This document shows positions 48,073-57,491 of a DNA stretch of 64,000 nt, piece by piece. A model generated the notes under the pieces. The model had not been told where the DNA came from, did not search any database, and worked only from the letters and a program-made list of their open reading frames with translations. The stretch comes from Pantoea septica (GTDB taxonomy: Bacteria; Pseudomonadota; Gammaproteobacteria; Enterobacterales; Enterobacteriaceae): positions 1-64,000 of the forward strand of contig NZ_MLJJ01000022.1 in the NCBI RefSeq assembly GCF_002095575.1, given 5' to 3'. Each line of letters starts with the position of its first letter. The stretch's first letter is position 1. Both the position numbers and the translations under genes were made by a program.

Positions 48073-48794
48073 TGACACCGACTATCGATCTATTGTGCAG
48101 CCACCGTTCCATTCGTGCCTTTACCGACCAGGCGATCGGCGCGGAACAGCGTGAGGCGATTATCGCCGCGGCGCAATCGGCGTCCACCTCCAGCTTTCTT
48201 CAGTGCTCCTCCATTATTCGCATTACCGATCCCGCGCTGCGCCAGCAGCTGGTAACGCTGACCGGCGGTCAGCAGTGGGTAGCGGACGCGGCGGAGTTCT
48301 GGGTATTCTGCGCTGATTTCAACCGCCACCTGCAGATTTGCCCTGATGCCCAGTTGGGTCGCGCCGAGCAGCTGCTGCTGGGCTGCGTCGATACCGCGCT
48401 GATGGCGCAAAACGCCATGGTCGCCGCCGAATCTCTTGGGCTGGGCGGCGTCTTTATCGGCGGCATCCGCAACAATATCGCGCAGGTGACCGAGCTGCTC
48501 GGCCTGCCGAAATTCGTGCTGCCGCTGTTCGGCTTCTGCATCGGCTATCCTTCTGCCGTGCCTGACCTTAAGCCGCGCCTGCCGCAGGCGATGCTGGTGC
48601 ATGAAAATCATTATCAGCCGGTCGATCCGCAGGTGCTGGCCGACTACGACAGCCGCACGGCGATCTACTACGAGCAGCGCGACAGCAATCAGCGCAGCGA
48701 GACCTGGAGCGAACTCATTCAGCGTCTGATCGTCAAAGAGACGCGCCCCTTTATGCTCGATTACCTGCACCAGCAGGGCTGGGCGACGCGTTAA
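48072..48794 (+). CDS. nfsA: Oxygen-insensitive NADPH nitroreductase
   Basis: FMN flavoprotein that reduces nitroaromatics and quinones by two electrons. The 240-residue length is standard for NfsA. Family marks are the start LCSHRSIRAFTDQ, AQSASTSSFLQCSS, GLGGVFIGGIRNNI, PLFGFCIGYPS and LPQAMLVHENHYQ. It is coupled to ybjC by a one-base overlap and is followed 15-18 bases later by rimK. Confidence 0.97.
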   Translation: MTPTIDLLCSHRSIRAFTDQAIGAEQREAIIAAAQSASTSSFLQCSSIIRITDPALRQQLVTLTGGQQWVADAAEFWVFCADFNRHLQICPDAQLGRAEQLLLGCVDTALMAQNAMVAAESLGLGGVFIGGIRNNIAQVTELLGLPKFVLPLFGFCIGYPSAVPDLKPRLPQAMLVHENHYQPVDPQVLADYDSRTAIYYEQRDSNQRSETWSELIQRLIVKETRPFMLDYLHQQGWATR

Positions 48795-48812
48795 TTCTGA
48801 AGAGGTTCGATG

Positions 48813-49715
48813 ATGAAAATCGCTATCCTGTCGCGCGACGGACAACTTTACTCTTGCCGACGCTTGCGCGAAGTTGCCGAGCAGCGCGGGCATGAGATTC
48901 AAATCATCGATCCGCTCTCCTGCTACATGAATATCAACCCCGCCTCGCCGGCAGTGCACTACCGCGGCGAGCCGCTCGGCCATTTCGACGCGGTCATTCC
49001 GCGGATCGGCTCCGCCGCCACCTTCTACGGCACGGCGGTGCTGCGCCAGTTCGAGATGTGCGGCAGCTATCCGCTCAACGAGTCGCTGGCGATCGCCCGC
49101 GCGCGCGACAAGCTGCGCTCGCTGCAGCTGCTGGCGCGTCAGGGTATCGATATGCCGGTGACCGGCTTCGCCTCGTCGCCGGACGATACTCAAGATCTCA
49201 TCGCCATGGTCGGCGGCGCGCCGCTGGTGGTGAAGCTGGTAGAGGGCACGCAGGGCATCGGCGTGGTGCTAGCGGAGACGCGGCAGGCGGCGGAGAGCGT
49301 CATCGACGCCTTTCGCGGCCTGAACGCCCATATTCTGGTGCAGGAGTTTATCCAGGAGGCGCAGGGACGCGACGTGCGCTGCCTGGTGATTGGCGGCGAA
49401 GTGGTGGCGGCGATCGAGCGCGAGGCGAAAGAGGGCGATTTCCGCTCTAATCTGCATCGCGGCGGCAAAGCGCATCCGGTGGAGATTACGCCGCAGGAGC
49501 GCGCCATCGCGGTCAAAGCGGCCGCGACGCTGGGGCTGGACGTGGCGGGCGTCGATATTTTGCGCGCGCATCGCGGCCCCCTGGTGATGGAGGTAAACGC
49601 CTCACCCGGCCTGGAAGGGATCGAAACCAGCACCGGCATCGATATCGCCGGCCTGATGATCGACTGGACAGAGCGCAACGCTCTGCCCGGTTTCAGTCTT
49701 AAAACCGGCGGCTGA
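48813..49715 (+). CDS. rimK: Ribosomal protein S6--L-glutamate ligase
   Basis: ATP-grasp ligase that adds glutamate residues to the C terminus of ribosomal protein S6. The 300-residue protein has [25 protein letters not shown], the ATP-grasp region [36 protein letters not shown] and the metal-binding [14 protein letters not shown]. Two adjacent ATGs (48810 and 48813) exist; the second has the better spacing from GAGG and matches E. coli. Confidence 0.96.
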   Translation: MKIAILSRDGQLYSCRRLREVAEQRGHEIQIIDPLSCYMNINPASPAVHYRGEPLGHFDAVIPRIGSAATFYGTAVLRQFEMCGSYPLNESLAIARARDKLRSLQLLARQGIDMPVTGFASSPDDTQDLIAMVGGAPLVVKLVEGTQGIGVVLAETRQAAESVIDAFRGLNAHILVQEFIQEAQGRDVRCLVIGGEVVAAIEREAKEGDFRSNLHRGGKAHPVEITPQERAIAVKAAATLGLDVAGVDILRAHRGPLVMEVNASPGLEGIETSTGIDIAGLMIDWTERNALPGFSLKTGG

Positions 49716-49802
49716 CCCGCGCTTTTCAGCGGTTTTCGTAGCGTCAGGCGCATTTTTTCCGTAAGGTTAGTCGCCTGTTTATTCACCCCTTGGGACACTA
49801 CG

Positions 49803-50282
49803 ATGGATTCTCTTGTCGTTCCGGATATCGACCTGTTGCGTCGCTGGCTGGATCAGCAAAATATCACCTGGTTCGAATGTGATGCCTGTCAGGCACTTCA
49901 TCTGCCGCACATGCAAAATTTCGATGGGGTGTTCGACGCCAAAATCGATCTGGTCGACAACGTTATTCTCTTTTCCGCGCTGGCGGAAGTGAAGCCGACG
50001 GCGCTGATCCCGCTGGTCGGCGATCTGTCGCAGATCAACGCCAGCTCGCTGACGGTAAAAGCCTTTGTCGACATTCAGGACGACAACCTGCCGAAGCTGA
50101 TTGTCTGCCAGTCCCTGGCGACCAGCGCCGGGTTGACCTTCGGCCAGTTCGCCAGCTTTATGAAGCAGAGCGAAGAGCAGGTCTCTATGGTAATCATGGA
50201 AGCGTTTGCCAATAATCTGCTGATGATGGGCGAAGAAGAAGAGCGTGCGCCGGTCAGCTTCAGCCACTCGCTGCTGCACTAA
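49803..50282 (+). CDS. ybjN: YbjN family protein
   Basis: A 159-residue soluble, acidic protein (YbjN/DUF1790-type) with a type-III-secretion-chaperone-like fold in E. coli, where it affects motility and stress phenotypes; its mechanism is unresolved. It begins MDSLVVPDIDLLRRWLDQQ and has FDGVFDAKIDLVDN and an acidic EEEER near the end. It is the last gene of the ybjC-nfsA-rimK-ybjN group, with a clear terminator behind it. Confidence 0.94.
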   Translation: MDSLVVPDIDLLRRWLDQQNITWFECDACQALHLPHMQNFDGVFDAKIDLVDNVILFSALAEVKPTALIPLVGDLSQINASSLTVKAFVDIQDDNLPKLIVCQSLATSAGLTFGQFASFMKQSEEQVSMVIMEAFANNLLMMGEEEERAPVSFSHSLLH

Positions 50283-50307
50283 GCCAGCCGTTTTTCCGCC
50301 CCGCTTT

Positions 50308-50339
50308 AACTGCCGCTTTATGCGGCAGTTTTCATTTTT
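50308..50339 (+). terminator. Terminator of ybjN
   Basis: AACTGCCGC and GCGGCAGTT pair around TTTAT, followed by TTCATTTTT, about 25 bases past the stop. Confidence 0.85.
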
Positions 50340-50663
50340 GCCCCACCATTTTTTATTCTGCATTTTGCCCTTTAATGCCAGATATTTCTCGTGGTTTGTG
50401 CCGTTCCTGCCAGACCACATAGCACAAACATGCATAACCTGTCGCTAAAAGGCGTTTTTTACGCTGGGGTATGGTAGCGGCAGGGGAGCGGGGCTATTCT
50501 TGCGGGGCTGCATGAGACGTGGATTCGCAGCGCAGGTATCAGTTTTTACTATTAAACTCTCAATGAATATTGATTCATTGTGTCTGTGAATTGACGCACA
50601 GCTCGCAGCGCTGGCATTCGCTTTCGCCAGGCCGTGACGATCCGCTCAGGAGGAAATAAAAAG
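50340..50663. other. potF upstream region
   Basis: No gene is seen in 324 bases. TATTAAACTCTCAATGAATATTGATTCATTG at about 50551-50580 includes the inverted repeat CAATGAAT / ATTCATTG (50562-50569 and 50573-50580), a possible operator about 90 bases before potF. Nothing else stands out. Confidence 0.45.
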
Positions 50664-51770
50664 ATGTTCAATCAAAAAAAATGGTTGTCAGCTGCGGTTA
50701 CCGGCGTACTGATGGTCGCCTCTGCAGGATCGATGGCGGAAGATAAAACGCTGCATGTTTATAACTGGTCAGATTATATCTCGGCGGATACGGTGCCGAA
50801 TTTTGAAAAAGCCTCCGGCATTAAGGTGGTCTACGACGTCTTCGACTCCAACGAAGTGCTGGAAGGCAAACTGATGGCGGGCAGCACCGGCTACGACGTG
50901 GTGGTGCCATCCTCCAGCTTCCTGGCGCGCCAGCTGCAGTCCGGCGTATTCCAGCCGCTGGATAAGAGCAAACTGCCGAACTACAAGAATCTCGATCCTG
51001 AGCTGATGAAAAAAGTGGCGCAGCACGATCCCGATAACAAATACGCCATTCCTTATCTCTGGGGCACCACCGGCATCGGTTATAACGTCGACAAGGTCAA
51101 GGCGGCGCTGGGCGCCGACGCGCCGGTCAACAGCTGGGATCTGGTGCTGAAGCCGGAAAACCTTGAGAAGCTGAAAAGCTGCGGCGTCTCTTTCCTTGAC
51201 GCGCCGGAGGAGATTTTCGCCACCGTGTTGAATTACCTAGGCAAAGATCCCAACAGTTCAGACGCGAAAGATTACTCCGGCGCGGCGACCGATCTGCTGC
51301 TGAAGCTGCGCCCCAGCATTCGCTACTTCCACTCGTCGCAGTACATTAACGATCTGGCGAACGGCAACACCTGCGTCGCTATCGGCTGGTCGGGCGATAT
51401 CCTGCAGGCGAAAAATCGCGCCGAGCAGGCGAAAAACGGCGTGCATCTCGCCTACAGCGTGCCGAAAGAGGGCGCGCTTGCCTTCTTCGATATGATGGCG
51501 ATCCCGAAAGACGCGAAAAACCTCGACGCGGCCTACCAATGGCTGAACTACATCATGGATCCGAAAGTGATTGCCGACGTTTCCAATAAGATGTCCTACG
51601 CTAACGGTAACAAGGCGTCGCTGCCGCTGATCAATGCCGATATCCGCAACAATCCGGGCATCTTCCCGACGCCAGAAGCGATGTCGAAGCTGTTCGTGCT
51701 GAAAGTGCAGGATCCGAAGCTGGATCGCGCGCGCACCCGTGCGTGGACGCGAGTGAAAAGCGGGAAATAA
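50664..51770 (+). CDS. potF: Putrescine-binding periplasmic protein
   Basis: Periplasmic receptor of the PotFGHI putrescine importer. The 368-residue precursor has a signal peptide cut near SMA|EDK, then LHVYNWSDYISADTV, YDVVVPSSSFLARQL, IPYLWGTTGIGYNVDK and GWSGDILQAKNRA, whose Trp, Ser and Asp residues line the polyamine site in the family. The start at 50664 follows AGGAGG; ten extra upstream codons are open but lack a signal-peptide start. A terminator-like hairpin separates it from potG. Confidence 0.97.
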   Translation: MFNQKKWLSAAVTGVLMVASAGSMAEDKTLHVYNWSDYISADTVPNFEKASGIKVVYDVFDSNEVLEGKLMAGSTGYDVVVPSSSFLARQLQSGVFQPLDKSKLPNYKNLDPELMKKVAQHDPDNKYAIPYLWGTTGIGYNVDKVKAALGADAPVNSWDLVLKPENLEKLKSCGVSFLDAPEEIFATVLNYLGKDPNSSDAKDYSGAATDLLLKLRPSIRYFHSSQYINDLANGNTCVAIGWSGDILQAKNRAEQAKNGVHLAYSVPKEGALAFFDMMAIPKDAKNLDAAYQWLNYIMDPKVIADVSNKMSYANGNKASLPLINADIRNNPGIFPTPEAMSKLFVLKVQDPKLDRARTRAWTRVKSGK

Positions 51771-51804
51771 GCGGCTTTTTGCGCATTCGCAATTTACAAC
51801 CTGG

Positions 51805-51842
51805 AACAGAGGCGCTGCGCTGGCCTCTGTTTTCTCTTTTTT
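51805..51842 (+). terminator. Intercistronic terminator-like hairpin potF|potG
   Basis: AACAGAGGC and GCCTCTGTT pair around a nine-base loop, followed by TTCTCTTTTTT. It stands in the 116-base gap between potF and potG and should limit read-through into potGHI. Confidence 0.8.
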
Positions 51843-51886
51843 AGCGGCTGGCTTAGCCGTTCCGCGTAGACCGGAGTGAACTGTTA

Positions 51887-53020
51887 GTGAACGACGCGAT
51901 CCCTCGTCCCCAACCTAAAACCGCAAAGGCGTTAACGCCCTTGCTGGAGATCCGCAACCTGACCAAATCGTTCGACGGACAGCACGCCGTGGACGATGTC
52001 AGCCTGACCATCTATAAAGGCGAAATTTTCGCGCTGCTCGGCGCCTCCGGCTGCGGAAAATCGACGCTGCTGCGCATGCTGGCGGGTTTCGAGCCGCCGA
52101 CCAGCGGCCAGATTGTGCTGGACGGTCAGGATCTTTCTCACGTGCCGCCCTACCAGCGTCCGGTAAACATGATGTTTCAGTCTTACGCGCTCTTTCCGCA
52201 CATGACGGTAGAGCAGAACATCGCCTTCGGCCTGAAGCAGGACAAACTGCCGAAAGGCGAAATTACGGCGCGGGTGCAGGAGATGCTGGCGCTGGTGCAT
52301 ATGCAGGAGTTCGCGAAGCGCAAGCCGCATCAGCTCTCCGGCGGCCAGCGGCAGCGCGTGGCGCTGGCGCGCAGCCTGGCGAAGCGTCCCAAGCTGCTGC
52401 TGCTCGACGAGCCGATGGGCGCGCTCGATAAAAAACTGCGCGACCGCATGCAGCTGGAAGTGGTGGATATTCTGGAGCGCGTCGGCGCGACCTGCGTCAT
52501 GGTGACCCACGACCAGGAAGAGGCGATGACCATGGCGGGCCGCATCGCCATTATGAACCGCGGCAAGTTTGTGCAGATCGGCGAACCGGAAGAGATTTAC
52601 GAGCATCCGACCACCGTCTACAGCGCCGAGTTTATCGGCTCGGTGAACGTCTTCAGCGGACTGCTGCGCGAACGTCAGGAGGATGGCCTGGTGATCGACA
52701 GCCCTGGGCTGGTGCATCCGCTGAAGGTCGACTCCGACGTCTCGGTGCCGGATAACGTGCCGGTGCACGTGGCGCTGCGCCCGGAGAAAGTGATGCTGTG
52801 CGACGAGGTGCCGGCGGACGGCTACAACTTCGCCGTCGGGGAAGTGGTGCATATCGCCTATCTCGGCGATCTTTCTATCTTTCACGTGCGTCTGAAAAGC
52901 GGGCAGATGATCAGCGCCCAGCTGCAGAACGCCCACCGTTTCCGTAAAGGATTGCCGACCTGGGGCGACGAAGTGCGCCTCTGCTGGGATGTCGACAGCT
53001 GCGTCGTGCTGACCGCCTGA
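51887..53020 (+). CDS. potG: Putrescine ABC transporter ATP-binding protein
   Basis: ATPase of PotFGHI. The 377 residues equal the E. coli length. Walker A is GASGCGKST, the signature LSGGQRQR, Walker B LLLLDEPMGALD, and VMVTHDQEEA holds the switch histidine; a C-terminal TOBE domain follows (VHVALRPEKVMLC). The start is GTG at 51887 after CCGGAG, producing the family N terminus (M)NDAIPRPQPKT. It is followed by potH after nine bases. Confidence 0.97.
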   Translation: MNDAIPRPQPKTAKALTPLLEIRNLTKSFDGQHAVDDVSLTIYKGEIFALLGASGCGKSTLLRMLAGFEPPTSGQIVLDGQDLSHVPPYQRPVNMMFQSYALFPHMTVEQNIAFGLKQDKLPKGEITARVQEMLALVHMQEFAKRKPHQLSGGQRQRVALARSLAKRPKLLLLDEPMGALDKKLRDRMQLEVVDILERVGATCVMVTHDQEEAMTMAGRIAIMNRGKFVQIGEPEEIYEHPTTVYSAEFIGSVNVFSGLLRERQEDGLVIDSPGLVHPLKVDSDVSVPDNVPVHVALRPEKVMLCDEVPADGYNFAVGEVVHIAYLGDLSIFHVRLKSGQMISAQLQNAHRFRKGLPTWGDEVRLCWDVDSCVVLTA

Positions 53021-53029
53021 GGAGATGCG

Positions 53030-53995
53030 ATGAGCCAACTTTTTCACTCCAGCAAACCGGCGCGCGCCTGGCTGGCCGGCACGCCGCTGCAGCGCTGGGC
53101 GACGCGCATGAAAATGCGCCACGGCCGCAAGCTGGCGATCGCGCTGCCTTACGTCTGGCTGGTGCTCTTTTTCCTGCTGCCGTTTTTAATCGTGCTGAAG
53201 ATCAGCTTCGCCGATATCGCGCGCGCGATCCCGCCCTATACCGAGCTGATTAGCTGGGCCGACGATCAGCTCAACGTGGTGCTGAATTTCGGCAACTACC
53301 TGACGCTCACCGACGATCCGCTCTACGTGGACGCCTATCTGCAGTCGCTGAAAGTGGCGGCGATCTCGACGCTGATCTGCCTGCTGGTCGGCTACCCGCT
53401 CGCCTGGGCGGTGGCGCACAGCAAGCCCTCGATGCGGACCATCCTGCTGCTGCTGGTGATCCTGCCGTCGTGGACCTCGTTTCTGGTGCGCGTCTACGCC
53501 TGGATGGGGCTGCTCAACAATAACGGCATCCTGAACCGGTTCCTGATGTGGCTGGGCGTTATCGATCATCCGCTGGTGATCCTCTATACCAATACGGCGG
53601 TCTATATCGGCATCGTTTACTGCTATCTGCCCTTTATGGTGCTGCCGATCTATACCGCGCTGACGCGCATTGACTACTCGCTGGTGGAAGCCTCGCTCGA
53701 TCTCGGCGCGAAGCCGCTGAAGACCTTTTTCAGCGTCATCGTGCCGCTGACTAAAGGCGGCATTATCGCCGGTTCGATGCTGGTGTTTATTCCGGCGGTG
53801 GGCGAGTACGTGATCCCGGAACTGCTGGGCGGCCCGGACAGCATTATGATCGGCCGCATCCTGTGGCAGGAGTTCTTTAACAACCGCGACTGGCCTGTCG
53901 CCTCGGCGCTGGCGGTGATTATCCTGCTGATTTTGATCCTGCCGATCGTCTGGTTCCACAAGCATCAAAACCGTGAAATGGGAGAAAAGGCATGA
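53030..53995 (+). CDS. potH: Putrescine ABC transporter permease
   Basis: Inner-membrane permease of the putrescine importer. The 321-residue protein has an N-terminal cytoplasmic tail, about six membrane segments and the coupling loop YSLVEASLDLGAKPLKTFFS before VIVPLTKGGIIAG. GAGGAG precedes the ATG. Its stop overlaps the potI start (ATGA). It pairs with PotI as a heterodimeric channel. Confidence 0.97.
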   Translation: MSQLFHSSKPARAWLAGTPLQRWATRMKMRHGRKLAIALPYVWLVLFFLLPFLIVLKISFADIARAIPPYTELISWADDQLNVVLNFGNYLTLTDDPLYVDAYLQSLKVAAISTLICLLVGYPLAWAVAHSKPSMRTILLLLVILPSWTSFLVRVYAWMGLLNNNGILNRFLMWLGVIDHPLVILYTNTAVYIGIVYCYLPFMVLPIYTALTRIDYSLVEASLDLGAKPLKTFFSVIVPLTKGGIIAGSMLVFIPAVGEYVIPELLGGPDSIMIGRILWQEFFNNRDWPVASALAVIILLILILPIVWFHKHQNREMGEKA

Positions 53996-54837
53996 ATCAG
54001 CTGCCTGCGATTCGCTCGCCGTGGCGCACCGCCATACTGATCTGCGGCTTCCTGTTTCTCTATGCGCCGATGCTGCTGCTGGTAGTCTACTCCTTCAACA
54101 GCTCGCAGCTGGTAACGGTGTGGGAGAGCTTCTCGTTTCACTGGTATCGCGTGCTGTTTCAGGACAGCGCCATGCTGGACGCGGTTGGGCTCAGCCTCAC
54201 CATCGCCGCGCTGAGCGCCACCATGGCGGTGGTGCTCGGCACCATGGCGGCGGTGGTGGTGGTGCGCTTTGGCCGCTTCCGCGGCCATACCGGCTTCGCC
54301 TTTATGCTGACCGCGCCGCTGGTGATGCCCGACGTGATCACCGGCCTGTCGCTGCTGCTGCTCTTTGTCGCTATGGGCAACGCCTTCGGCTGGCCGAGCG
54401 ACCGCGGCATGCTGACTATCTGGCTGGCGCACGTCACCTTCTGCACCGCCTATGTGGCGGTGGTGATCAACTCGCGCCTGCGCGAGCTGGATCGCTCGAT
54501 TGAAGAGGCGGCGATGGACCTGGGGGCGACGCCGCTTAAGGTGTTCTTCGTGATTACCGTACCGATGATCGCCCCGGCGATCGTCACCGGCTGGCTGCTC
54601 GCCTTTACGCTGTCGCTGGACGATCTGGTGATCGCCAGCTTCGTTACCGGGCCAGGCGCGACCACCTTGCCGATGGCGATCTTCGCTACGGTGCGGCGCG
54701 GCGTGAACCCGGAGATTAACGCGCTGGCGTCGCTGATCCTGTTTGTGGTCGGACTGGTGGGCTTTATCGCCTGGCGCTGGATGGCGCACGAAGAAAAACA
54801 GCGTATTCGTGATATTCAGAAGGCCAGACGTGGCTGA
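53992..54837 (+). CDS. potI: Putrescine ABC transporter permease
   Basis: Second permease of the importer. The 281 residues have six membrane segments and the coupling loop DRSIEEAAMDLGATPLKVFF preceding VITVPMIAPAIV. The four-base overlap with potH indicates coupled translation. A GC-rich hairpin (GCGGGCGGA / TCCGCCCGT, 54864-54885) lies downstream without a T-run and may mark the operon end. Confidence 0.97.
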   Translation: MNQLPAIRSPWRTAILICGFLFLYAPMLLLVVYSFNSSQLVTVWESFSFHWYRVLFQDSAMLDAVGLSLTIAALSATMAVVLGTMAAVVVVRFGRFRGHTGFAFMLTAPLVMPDVITGLSLLLLFVAMGNAFGWPSDRGMLTIWLAHVTFCTAYVAVVINSRLRELDRSIEEAAMDLGATPLKVFFVITVPMIAPAIVTGWLLAFTLSLDDLVIASFVTGPGATTLPMAIFATVRRGVNPEINALASLILFVVGLVGFIAWRWMAHEEKQRIRDIQKARRG

Positions 54838-54863
54838 AATCCCTGATTTTTGCCACTATAAAG

Positions 54864-54885
54864 GCGGGCGGATTTTTCCGCCCGT
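54864..54885 (+). other. Hairpin downstream of potI
   Basis: GCGGGCGGA and TCCGCCCGT pair around a short T loop, 27 bases after the potI stop. There is no T-run behind it on the plus strand, so a terminator role is uncertain. Confidence 0.45.
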
Positions 54886-54910
54886 CTGCGTGCAGTGATG
54901 GAGCCTGGCC

Positions 54911-55378
54911 ATGTCCGAAACCCTGAAAAAAGGCGATTTTATCTCTCTTGCGCCCGTGCCGGTGACGGTGGCGGGCATCGCCATTATCGCGACGCGCTGC
55001 CTGAGCGTGCTGATGCTGGCGAACGAGCTGGGTCTGGAGGAGATAGCGAACTTCGTGCACCGCAGCGCGCAGGCCTGGGACTCCACGCTTATCTTTATCG
55101 CCAGTCAGCTGATCTTTTTCTATGAGCTGCGCTGCGCCTTTCTGCTGCTGCGCGGCAGCAATCGCGGTCGCTGGGGCTTCGCCGCGACTCAGCTGGTGGT
55201 GCTGTTCTATATGCTGCTGGCCTCTACCGGCGCTATCTATCCGGAGATTTTCAGCATCAGCGGCGCGAACAACGCGCAGATCGTTCACCATACGCTGATG
55301 CAAAAGCTGCCCGATCTGCTGGTGCTCGGCCTGTTGTTCGTGCCGGCCGCCAGCCGCGCATTTTTCCGTAAGCGGTGA
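54911..55378 (+). CDS. ybjO: YbjO family inner-membrane protein
   Basis: A 155-residue protein with four hydrophobic segments (for instance VPVTVAGIAIIATRCLSVLM and STLIFIASQLIFFYELRCAF) and a basic C-terminal end. It stands between potI and rlmC as in E. coli. No function is known. A weak site (GGAGCC) precedes the ATG at 54911. The gene is likely read separately from potFGHI or by read-through. Confidence 0.93.
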   Translation: MSETLKKGDFISLAPVPVTVAGIAIIATRCLSVLMLANELGLEEIANFVHRSAQAWDSTLIFIASQLIFFYELRCAFLLLRGSNRGRWGFAATQLVVLFYMLLASTGAIYPEIFSISGANNAQIVHHTLMQKLPDLLVLGLLFVPAASRAFFRKR

Positions 55379-55426
55379 TACAATCGCGCTCCGCCCGACC
55401 TCCTTGAATGACACAGGCCTTACCCC

Positions 55427-56578
55427 ATGCAATGCGCGCTTTATGACGCCGATCGCTGCCGCTCATGCCAGTGGCTGGAAAAACCCTATTCGCAGCAGCT
55501 CAGCGACAAGCAGTCGCGGCTGAAGTCGCTGCTGGCGCAGCAGCCGGTAGCGCAGTGGCTGCCGCCGGTCACCTCGGCGCAGCAGGCTTTTCGCAATAAG
55601 GCGAAGATGGTGGTCAGCGGCAGCGTAGAGCGCCCGGTGCTGGGCATGGTGCAGCGCGACGGCAGCGCGGTAGATCTCTGCGCCTGTCCGCTCTATCCAG
55701 AGAGTTTCGCGCCGGTTTTCGCCGCGCTGAAGCCCTTTATCGCCCGCGCGGGCTTAACTCCTTATAACGTGGCGCGCAGGCGCGGCGAGCTGAAGTTCCT
55801 GCTGCTTACCGAAAGCACCCAGGGCGGCATGATGCTGCGCTTTGTGCTGCGCTCCCGAGAGAAGCTGGACCAGCTGCGCGCCGCGCTGCCCTGGCTGCAG
55901 CAGCAGCTGCCGCAGCTGAAAGTCATCTCCGCGAATATACAGCCGGTGCACATGGCGATTCTGGAAGGGGATGAGGAGATTGCGCTGACGGCGTCGCAGT
56001 CGCTGGCGGAAAATTTTAATCAGGTGCCGCTCTGGATCCGTCCGCAGAGTTTTTTCCAGACCAACCCGCAGGTCGCCGCCGCGCTTTACGCCGCTGCGCG
56101 CGACTGGGTCGGCGAGCTGCACATTGGCAGCATGTGGGATCTTTTCTGCGGCGTCGGCGGCTTCGGCCTGCACTGCGCCACGCCGCAGATGCAGCTGACC
56201 GGCATTGAGATCAGCGCCGAGGCGATCGCCTGCGCGCAGCGATCGGCCGAGATGCTTGGGCTGGAAAAGGTCAATTTTGCCGCGCTGGATTCAACCGCCT
56301 TCGCCACCGGGCGCGACGCGGTGCCCGATTTGGTGCTGGTCAACCCGCCGCGGCGCGGCATCGGCGCCGCGCTGTGTGACTACCTCAGCCGCATGGCGCC
56401 GGATAACATTCTCTACTCAAGCTGCAATCCAGAGAGCATGGCGCAGGATATCGCGCGGCTGGCGGATTATCGCGTGACGCGCGTGCAGTTGTTCGACATG
56501 TTTCCGCATACCGCGCACTTCGAAGTGCTCTGCCTGCTGACGCGCCGTAGCGCGCAAGAGGGTGGGCCAGCGTCCTGA
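55427..56578 (+). CDS. rlmC: 23S rRNA (uracil(747)-C(5))-methyltransferase
   Basis: Methylates U747 of 23S rRNA. The 383-residue protein has the iron-sulfur ligands Cys3, Cys11, Cys14 and one of Cys85/Cys87 (start [20 protein letters not shown]), the [16 protein letters not shown] segment, the SAM loop [23 protein letters not shown] and the catalytic cysteine in [10 protein letters not shown]. It is slightly longer than the E. coli enzyme because of its C-terminal tail. It converges on artJ with a 63-base gap. Confidence 0.96.
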   Translation: MQCALYDADRCRSCQWLEKPYSQQLSDKQSRLKSLLAQQPVAQWLPPVTSAQQAFRNKAKMVVSGSVERPVLGMVQRDGSAVDLCACPLYPESFAPVFAALKPFIARAGLTPYNVARRRGELKFLLLTESTQGGMMLRFVLRSREKLDQLRAALPWLQQQLPQLKVISANIQPVHMAILEGDEEIALTASQSLAENFNQVPLWIRPQSFFQTNPQVAAALYAAARDWVGELHIGSMWDLFCGVGGFGLHCATPQMQLTGIEISAEAIACAQRSAEMLGLEKVNFAALDSTAFATGRDAVPDLVLVNPPRRGIGAALCDYLSRMAPDNILYSSCNPESMAQDIARLADYRVTRVQLFDMFPHTAHFEVLCLLTRRSAQEGGPAS

Positions 56579-56641
56579 GCCCCTGAGCCAGGAACGATGC
56601 AGAACCGCCCGGACGCCCGTCCGCCAGCCCATAATAGCGTA

Positions 56642-57373
56642 TTACTCAGGGAACCATTTCTGATTGAGCTGCTGAAGGGCGCCGTTGCTCTTCAGCGTCG
56701 CCAGCGCGGCGTTGAGCCTGTCGCGCAGCGCGTCGTTGCCTTTACGCACCGCAATGCCCAGGCCGGTGCCGAAGTAAGCCTTATCCGTCACGTGCTCGCC
56801 GACCGGCGCTAAATCGGCGTTGGTTTTCAGCCACTGGTTCACCACTGCCGTATCGCCAAATACGCCGTCAAGACGCCCATTTTTCATATCGAGAATGGCG
56901 TTTTGATAGCTGTCATAGGCGACGGTAACGATCTCGGGATGCTTCTCCTGCAGATATTTCTGGTGCGTGGTGCCGTTTTCTACCCCGATACGTTTGCCCT
57001 TGAGCGAGGCGAAATCGCTGAACTTGCCTTTGCGCGCGATGACGATGGCGGAGTTGGCGTAATAGGGCTGCGTGAAATCGACCTGCTTGCTGCGCTCGTC
57101 GGTGATATCCATACCGGAGATCACGGCGTCAAAGCGGCGAAACTTCAGCGAAGGGATCAGGCTGTCGAAAGCGTTATTGGTAAAGGTGCACTCCGCCTGC
57201 ATTTGCTGACAGAGCGCTTTAGCCAAATCGATATCGTATCCCACGATCTGATTATCGCGATCCAGCGATTCAAACGGAGGATAGGTGGCGGAAGAGGCGA
57301 AGCGGATTGTCTCCGCCGCTTGGGCGCTCAGGGTCAGCGTCGCCAGCGCGGCGGCAAGGATCCATTTTTTCAT
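56642..57373 (-). CDS. artJ: Arginine-binding periplasmic protein
   Basis: Periplasmic arginine receptor feeding the Art ABC transporter. The 243-residue precursor equals ArtJ length, with signal peptide MKKWILAAALATLTLSAQA, then ETIRFASSATYPPFESLD, YDIDLAKALCQQM, FDAVISGMDITDERSKQV and NGTTHQKYLQE. AGGAG stands before the ATG at 57373. An ARG-box-like site lies upstream, suggesting ArgR control. It lies after artM and is read separately from artPIQM. Confidence 0.95.
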   Translation of the reverse strand: MKKWILAAALATLTLSAQAAETIRFASSATYPPFESLDRDNQIVGYDIDLAKALCQQMQAECTFTNNAFDSLIPSLKFRRFDAVISGMDITDERSKQVDFTQPYYANSAIVIARKGKFSDFASLKGKRIGVENGTTHQKYLQEKHPEIVTVAYDSYQNAILDMKNGRLDGVFGDTAVVNQWLKTNADLAPVGEHVTDKAYFGTGLGIAVRKGNDALRDRLNAALATLKSNGALQQLNQKWFPE

Positions 57374-57427
57374 CGTATTACTCCTGAAAACCATGCCAGA
57401 GGCGGAACGGTTGACACGATGCCAGTA

Positions 57428-57444
57428 AATGAATCTTTATGCAA
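57428..57444. promoter_or_regulatory. ARG-box-like site upstream of artJ
   Basis: AATGAATCTTTATGCAA matches the ArgR half-operator pattern TGAAT-N4-ATTCA except for one base (ATGCA). It is 55-71 bases before the artJ start. No adjacent second box with the usual three-base gap was evident. Confidence 0.55.
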
Positions 57445-57463
57445 TATTTGTGAGTAAAAAATG

Positions 57464-57486
57464 AAAAAGGCGAGCATTGCTCGCCT
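57464..57486 (-). terminator. Terminator of artPIQM
   Basis: On the minus strand AGGCGAGCA and TGCTCGCCT form a nearly loop-less long stem followed by TTTTTCA, six bases past the artM stop. Confidence 0.85.
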
Positions 57487-57491
57487 GGATA

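Noticed and set aside
49058-49450. A 130-codon frame inside rimK
   Set aside because: It overlaps the conserved ATP-grasp gene in another frame and is Ala/Gly/Arg-rich in the way of shadow frames.
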